A DNA stretch of 64,000 bases, taken from the NCBI RefSeq assembly GCF_026340565.1, contig NZ_JAPEPB010000001.1:4440501-4504500 (forward strand), in the 5' to 3' direction. The stretch comes from Kitasatospora sp. NBC_01287. GTDB taxonomy: Bacteria > Actinomycetota > Actinomycetes > Streptomycetales > Streptomycetaceae. The notes beneath the pieces were generated by a model, which was not told the DNA's origin, made no database searches, and saw only the letters and a program-made list of their open reading frames with translations. This document shows, in pieces, positions 60,541 through 64,000 of this stretch. The translations under genes and the position numbers were made by a program. Numbering within the stretch: position 1 is the stretch's first letter; every line of letters starts with the position of its first letter.

Positions 60541-61512
60541 TCAGAACGCCAGCGCGCGGTCGACGGCGTCCAGCACCCGGTCCAGGTCGGGCAGGAACTG
60601 CTCCTCGACCCGGGACGGCGGATACGGCGCGTGGTAGCCGCCGACCCGCAGGACCGGCGCCTCCAGGTGGTAGAAGCACCGCTCGGTGAGCCGGGCGGCC
60701 AGCTCGGCGCCCATGCCCATGAAGACCGGAGCCTCGTGCACCACCACGGCCCGACCGGTGCGGCGCACCGAGGCCTCCAGGGCGGCGAAGTCGACCGGCG
60801 AGAGCGAGCGCAGGTCGACCACCTCAAGGTGGCGGCCGTCCTGCTCGGCGGCCTGGGCGGCCTCCAGGCAGACCTTGACCATCGGACCGTAGGCCAGCAG
60901 CGTCAGGTCGGTGCCGGGGCGCACCACCTTGGCCGCGTGCAGGTCCAGCTCGGGGGCGGCGGTGATCTCGGCCTTGTCCCAGTAGCGGGCCTTGGGCTCC
61001 AGGAAGATCACCGGGTCGTCGGACTCGACCGACTGGCGCAGCATCCAGTAGGCGTCGTTGGGGTTCGACGGGGTGACCACCCGCAGGCCGGCGGTGTGCG
61101 CGAAGTAGGCCTCGTGCGACTCGCTGTGGTGCTCGACGGCGCCGATGCCGCCCGCGTAGGGGATGCGGACGGTGACGGGCAGCTTGATGTGCCCGAGCGC
61201 GCGGGCGTGCATCTTGGCGAGCTGGGTGACGATCTGGTCGAAGGCCGGGTAGACGAACCCGTCGAACTGGATCTCCACCACCGGGCGGTAACCGCGCAGC
61301 GCCAGGCCGATCGCGGTGCCGACGATGCCGGACTCGGCCAGCGGGGTGTCGATCACCCGGTCCTCGCCGAAGTCCTTCTGCAGGCCGTCGGTGACCCGGA
61401 AGACACCGCCGAGCTTGCCGACGTCCTCCCCCATCACCAGGGTCTTCGGGTCGGTCTCCAGGCAGGAGCGAAGGCCCTCGTTGATGGCCTTCGACATGGT
61501 GAGCTTGGACAT
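60541..61512 (-). CDS. bkdB: branched-chain 2-oxoacid dehydrogenase, E1 beta
   Basis: A 323-residue transketolase-type beta subunit: LTMSKAINEGLRSCLETDPK, VMGEDVGKLGGVFRVTDGLQ, DTPLAESGIVGTAIGLALRG, VEIQFDGFVYPAFDQIVTQL, and HEAPVFMGMGAELAARLTER. Forms the E1 heterotetramer with E1 alpha. ATG at 61512, six bases after the E1 alpha stop. Confidence 0.93.
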   Translation of the reverse strand: MSKLTMSKAINEGLRSCLETDPKTLVMGEDVGKLGGVFRVTDGLQKDFGEDRVIDTPLAESGIVGTAIGLALRGYRPVVEIQFDGFVYPAFDQIVTQLAKMHARALGHIKLPVTVRIPYAGGIGAVEHHSESHEAYFAHTAGLRVVTPSNPNDAYWMLRQSVESDDPVIFLEPKARYWDKAEITAAPELDLHAAKVVRPGTDLTLLAYGPMVKVCLEAAQAAEQDGRHLEVVDLRSLSPVDFAALEASVRRTGRAVVVHEAPVFMGMGAELAARLTERCFYHLEAPVLRVGGYHAPYPPSRVEEQFLPDLDRVLDAVDRALAF

Positions 61513-61518
61513 GTTCGG

Positions 61519-62664
61519 TTACTCCCCGCCCTCGAACGACTCCGCGTACGCGACATACTCGGCACGCTCCTCAGCCACCAGAGAGTGGGGCTCGGCGTAG
61601 ACATGGTCGAAGATCAGCGTCGCGTCCGGGTCCGGCATGGAGCGCACGCCCTCGCGCACCCGCAGGCCCAGGGTCTCGCTCTCCGCCTCGACGCCCGCGA
61701 AGAACTCCTCGTCGGCCAGGCCCTCGCGCTCCAGGTGCGCCTTGAGCCGGGAGATCGGGTCCTTGGCCTTCCAGGCCTCGGTCTCCTCGGCGTCGCGGTA
61801 GCGGGTCGGGTCGTCCGAGGTGGTGTGCGCGCCCATCCGGTAGGTGAAGGCCTCGACCAGCACCGGGCCGTTGCCGCTGCGGGCGTGGTCCAGCGCCCAG
61901 CGGGTGACCGCCAGGCAGGCCAGCACGTCGTTGCCGTCCACCCGCACGCCCGGGAAGCCGAAGCCGGAGGCGCGGCGGTAGAGCGGGATCCGGGTCTGGT
62001 TGGTGGTCGGCTCGGAGATCGCCCACTGGTTGTTCTGGCAGAAGAACACCACCGGCGCGTTGTAGACCGAGGCGAAGGTGAAGGCCTCGCTGACATCGCC
62101 CTGGCTGGAGGCGCCGTCGCCGAAGTAGGCGATCACGGCGTCGTCGGCGCTGTCCTTGGTGATGCCCATCGCGTAGCCGGTCGCGTGCAGCGTCTGCGAG
62201 CCGATCACGATGGTGTAGAGGTGGAAGTTCTTCTCGTTCGGGTCCCAGCCGCCGTGGTTCACGCCGCGGAACATCCCGAGCAGGTTGAGCGGGTCGACCC
62301 CGCGGCACCAGGCCACACCGTGCTCGCGGTAGGTGGGGAAGGCGTAGTCGCTCTCCCGCATCGCGCGGCCGCTGCCGACCTGCGCCGCCTCCTGGCCGAG
62401 CAGCGAGGCCCACAGGCCCAGCTCGCCCTGCCGCTGCAGCGCGGTGGCCTCGGCGTCGAAGCGCCGCACCAGCACCAGGTCACGGTAGAGGGAGCGCAGC
62501 TCCTCGGGGGTGACGGTCAGCGGGTAGTCCGGGTGCTCGACCCGCTCGCCTTCCGGGGTGAGCAGCTGGACGAGCTCGGCAGGGGCGTCCTTCCCCGTGC
62601 CGGGGCTCTCGGGGACGCCGGGGGCGGCCTTCTTGCGCGCCCTCGCCGTGCTTTTGACGGTCAC
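61519..62664 (-). CDS. bkdA: branched-chain 2-oxoacid dehydrogenase, E1 alpha
   Basis: A 381-residue thiamine-diphosphate subunit that decarboxylates branched-chain 2-oxoacids. The ThDP motif runs from YFGDGASSQGDVSEAFTFAS to FFCQNNQWAIS; RYREHGVAW-type and FPTYREHGVAWCRGVDPLNL segments are seen. The start is GTG at 62664 with GAGGAG five bases upstream (an earlier GTG at 62670 overlaps that site). First gene of the operon; a 19-bp palindrome lies 38 bases upstream. Confidence 0.93.
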   Translation of the reverse strand: MTVKSTARARKKAAPGVPESPGTGKDAPAELVQLLTPEGERVEHPDYPLTVTPEELRSLYRDLVLVRRFDAEATALQRQGELGLWASLLGQEAAQVGSGRAMRESDYAFPTYREHGVAWCRGVDPLNLLGMFRGVNHGGWDPNEKNFHLYTIVIGSQTLHATGYAMGITKDSADDAVIAYFGDGASSQGDVSEAFTFASVYNAPVVFFCQNNQWAISEPTTNQTRIPLYRRASGFGFPGVRVDGNDVLACLAVTRWALDHARSGNGPVLVEAFTYRMGAHTTSDDPTRYRDAEETEAWKAKDPISRLKAHLEREGLADEEFFAGVEAESETLGLRVREGVRSMPDPDATLIFDHVYAEPHSLVAEERAEYVAYAESFEGGE

Positions 62665-62701
62665 GTTCACTCCTCGGTCTGTCCGGCCGCCCGGGGTCGC
62701 C

Positions 62702-62720
62702 GGTGACCGGTCCGGTCACC
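62702..62720. promoter_or_regulatory. palindromic operator candidate before bkdA
   Basis: GGTGACCGG-T-CCGGTCACC: perfect 9-bp arms about a single T, 38-56 bases upstream of the bkdA start in the 360-bp gap shared with the response regulator gene. A dimeric regulator, for example an Lrp/BkdR- or PdhR-type protein encoded elsewhere, could bind here. The rest of the gap shows no other clear element. Confidence 0.6.
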
Positions 62721-63024
62721 TCCTCGCACGGTGCGCGGGGTGGGCGCACCGAATACGCGGCAGGTGGTGATCCTTTTCCGACGGCGTCCTCACGAGAACG
62801 TTACCCAGCGGGCGCTCTTGGCGCGCCTGCGCTAGGACGTCCTACTTGTTCCGACCAGGGTGGGGGTCGAACCGGGCACAGGAGCTCGCACCGGGGTGCC
62901 GTCAGGACACCTGCGCACGCTATCCGGGCAGCGCGCTTCGCGTAAGGGGGTTCGCCGGACAGATTGTGCGAGGAGCCGGTGCGGACGATAGGTCAGGCCT
63001 ATGACGCTATGGGAGCATTTGCCA

Positions 63025-63684
63025 ATGAACGAAAACGGGCGAATCAGGGTGTTCCTGCTCGACGACCACGAGGTGGTCCGGCGCGGCGTCCACGAACTGC
63101 TCTCCGACGAGCCGGACATCGAGGTGGTCGGCGAGGCCGGCACCGCCGCCGAGGCGCTCACCCGGATCCCGGCGGTGGCCCCCGATGTCGCGGTGCTGGA
63201 CGTCCGGCTGCCGGACGGCAACGGCGTCGAGGTCTGCCGCGAGATCCGCTCGCAGCACCCCGGGGTCCGCTGCCTGATGCTCACCTCGTTCTCCGACGAC
63301 GAGGCGCTCTTCGACTCGATCATGGCCGGGGCCTCGGGCTATGTGCTCAAGGCGATCCGCGGCAGCGACCTGCTCTCGGCGGTGCGCGACGTGGCGGCCG
63401 GCAAGTCGCTGCTCGACCCGGCGGCCACCAGCCGGGTGCTGGAGCGGCTGCGCGGCGAGGACGGCAAGGAGGACGAGAAGCTGGCCCAGCTGACCAAGCA
63501 GGAGCGGCGGATCCTGGACCTGATCGGCGAGGGGATGACCAACCGGCAGATCGGCGGTGAACTCCACCTCGCGGAGAAGACGGTGAAGAACTACGTCTCC
63601 AGTCTGCTGGCCAAAATGGGTATGGCGCGGCGCACCCAGGCGGCCGCCTACGTGGCCCGGCTGGGCACAGATCAGCACCACTAG
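63025..63684 (+). CDS. NarL-type orphan response regulator
   Basis: A 219-residue regulator. Receiver 1-125: RVFLLDDHEVVRRGVHELLS, phospho-acceptor Asp59 in VAVLDVRLPDGNGVEV, LTSFSDDEALFDSIMAGASG and Lys in YVLKAIRG. LuxR-type helix-turn-helix from about 150: LTKQERRILDLIGEGMTNRQ, LAEKTVKNYVSSLLAKMGM. It resembles DevR/DosR-type regulators. The ATG at 63025 with GGGAG nine bases upstream is preferred over that at 63001. No kinase gene is adjacent in the window. It is divergent from the bkd operon. Confidence 0.9.
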   Translation: MNENGRIRVFLLDDHEVVRRGVHELLSDEPDIEVVGEAGTAAEALTRIPAVAPDVAVLDVRLPDGNGVEVCREIRSQHPGVRCLMLTSFSDDEALFDSIMAGASGYVLKAIRGSDLLSAVRDVAAGKSLLDPAATSRVLERLRGEDGKEDEKLAQLTKQERRILDLIGEGMTNRQIGGELHLAEKTVKNYVSSLLAKMGMARRTQAAAYVARLGTDQHH

Positions 63685-63793
63685 GCGGTCGTTGACGCTC
63701 CGTCGGTGATCATGGCGTGGGAGGGGCCGCTCACAACCGGGCAATTTCGGCCAACCGGGGCACGCCAGGGGCCCGTCGCTACCATGATCAGAC

Positions 63794-64000
63794 GTGACAG
63801 ACCGTCAGATCGCCCTGGTAGAAGCCCCGCAACCGGGCCTGCCCGACACCGACGCCCCGCCGCTGGACGGCCCCGACACCGACGCCCCGCCGGTCGGCAC
63901 GCTCAGCCCGCCCGTCCCGCGCCGGGCGCTGGCCCGGCTGCTGCGCGAGTACCGCCTGGGCCGGCTGCTCGCGGCCGAGCCGGTGGCCGAGGGCCTGCTC
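63794..64000 (+). CDS. N-terminal fragment of an unidentified protein
   Basis: GTG at 63794 opens a frame that runs off the window. The 69 visible residues start MTDRQIALVEAPQPGLPDTD, contain a duplicated DTDAPP(L/V) motif in a Pro/Asp-rich head, then PPVPRRALARLLREYRLGRL and LLAAEPVAEGLL. There is no ribosome site; TACCATGAT upstream may be the -10 of a leaderless gene. Too short to name. Confidence 0.6.
   Translation, partial: MTDRQIALVEAPQPGLPDTDAPPLDGPDTDAPPVGTLSPPVPRRALARLLREYRLGRLLAAEPVAEGLL

Noticed and set aside
56299..62664. Specialised-metabolite gene cluster
   Set aside because: The peptidase, BenE and bkd genes are primary-metabolism or stand-alone genes; no polyketide, NRPS, terpene or RiPP-modifying enzyme is present.

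Overview
The window is very GC-rich, uses almost only G or C in third codon positions, has many GTG starts and leaderless genes, and carries genes typical of Streptomyces and its relatives: HspR, Lsr2, a class II aldolase, YbjN, DUF2617 and DUF3151 proteins and a GTTTCACGTGAAAC parS site. It is best read as core chromosome of a Streptomycetaceae member (Streptomyces or Kitasatospora), probably in the origin-proximal part because of the parS site. The genus is inferred from gene content only.

Region 1 (1-11.97 kb) is the accessory and most unusual part. After the 3' end of hspR comes a family of eight intact paralogous regulators plus one broken copy. Each has an N-terminal winged-helix-like part, a central TrmB/phospholipase-D-like sensor part and a C-terminal LuxR-type helix-turn-helix. 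Six lie head to tail on the minus strand with overlapping or nearly overlapping ends (8839 to 2994), led by a histidine-rich protein and ended by a truncated, frameshifted copy. One stands alone at 443-1507 and one at 10597-11682. Convergent with the first is a 69-codon gene for a secreted peptide whose tail holds two copies of an eight-residue motif, PDDTVWHT, in 15-residue repeats. I propose a peptide-signalling system: a processed peptide or related ligands sensed by regulators that share almost the same DNA-binding domain but differ in the sensor part.

Region 2 (11.97-38.5 kb) is mostly conserved chromosome: a TDT-type transporter with a divergent LysR regulator, clpB with an HspR-type (HAIR-like) operator, YbjN and cupin proteins, an aminotransferase, an L,D-transpeptidase lipoprotein, DUF2617, a membrane aminopropyltransferase-like protein, a CoxG-like protein, pyrE, the parS site, a DedA protein, fba, a GT39-type glycosyltransferase, DUF3151, a TetR regulator with three clear operators, and the purine operon purS-purQ-purL, followed by lsr2.

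Region 3 (38.6-53.7 kb) holds two identical tRNA-Gly(GCC) genes, an ABC exporter linked to a DesK/DesR-like two-component pair, purC and purD, an N,N-dimethylformamidase-like protein, an M48-peptidase-like protein without its HExxH motif, a SLATT membrane protein, a GntR regulator, a nitrilase-type amidase and a mycothiol-dependent-isomerase-like protein.

Region 4 (53.8-64 kb) holds a Bro-N (phage antirepressor type) protein with a 27-bp palindrome inside its gene, an MFS transporter, an M64 peptidase, a BenE transporter, the branched-chain 2-oxoacid dehydrogenase operon (E1 alpha, E1 beta, E2) behind a 19-bp palindrome, a divergent NarL-type orphan response regulator, and the start of one further gene cut by the window edge.
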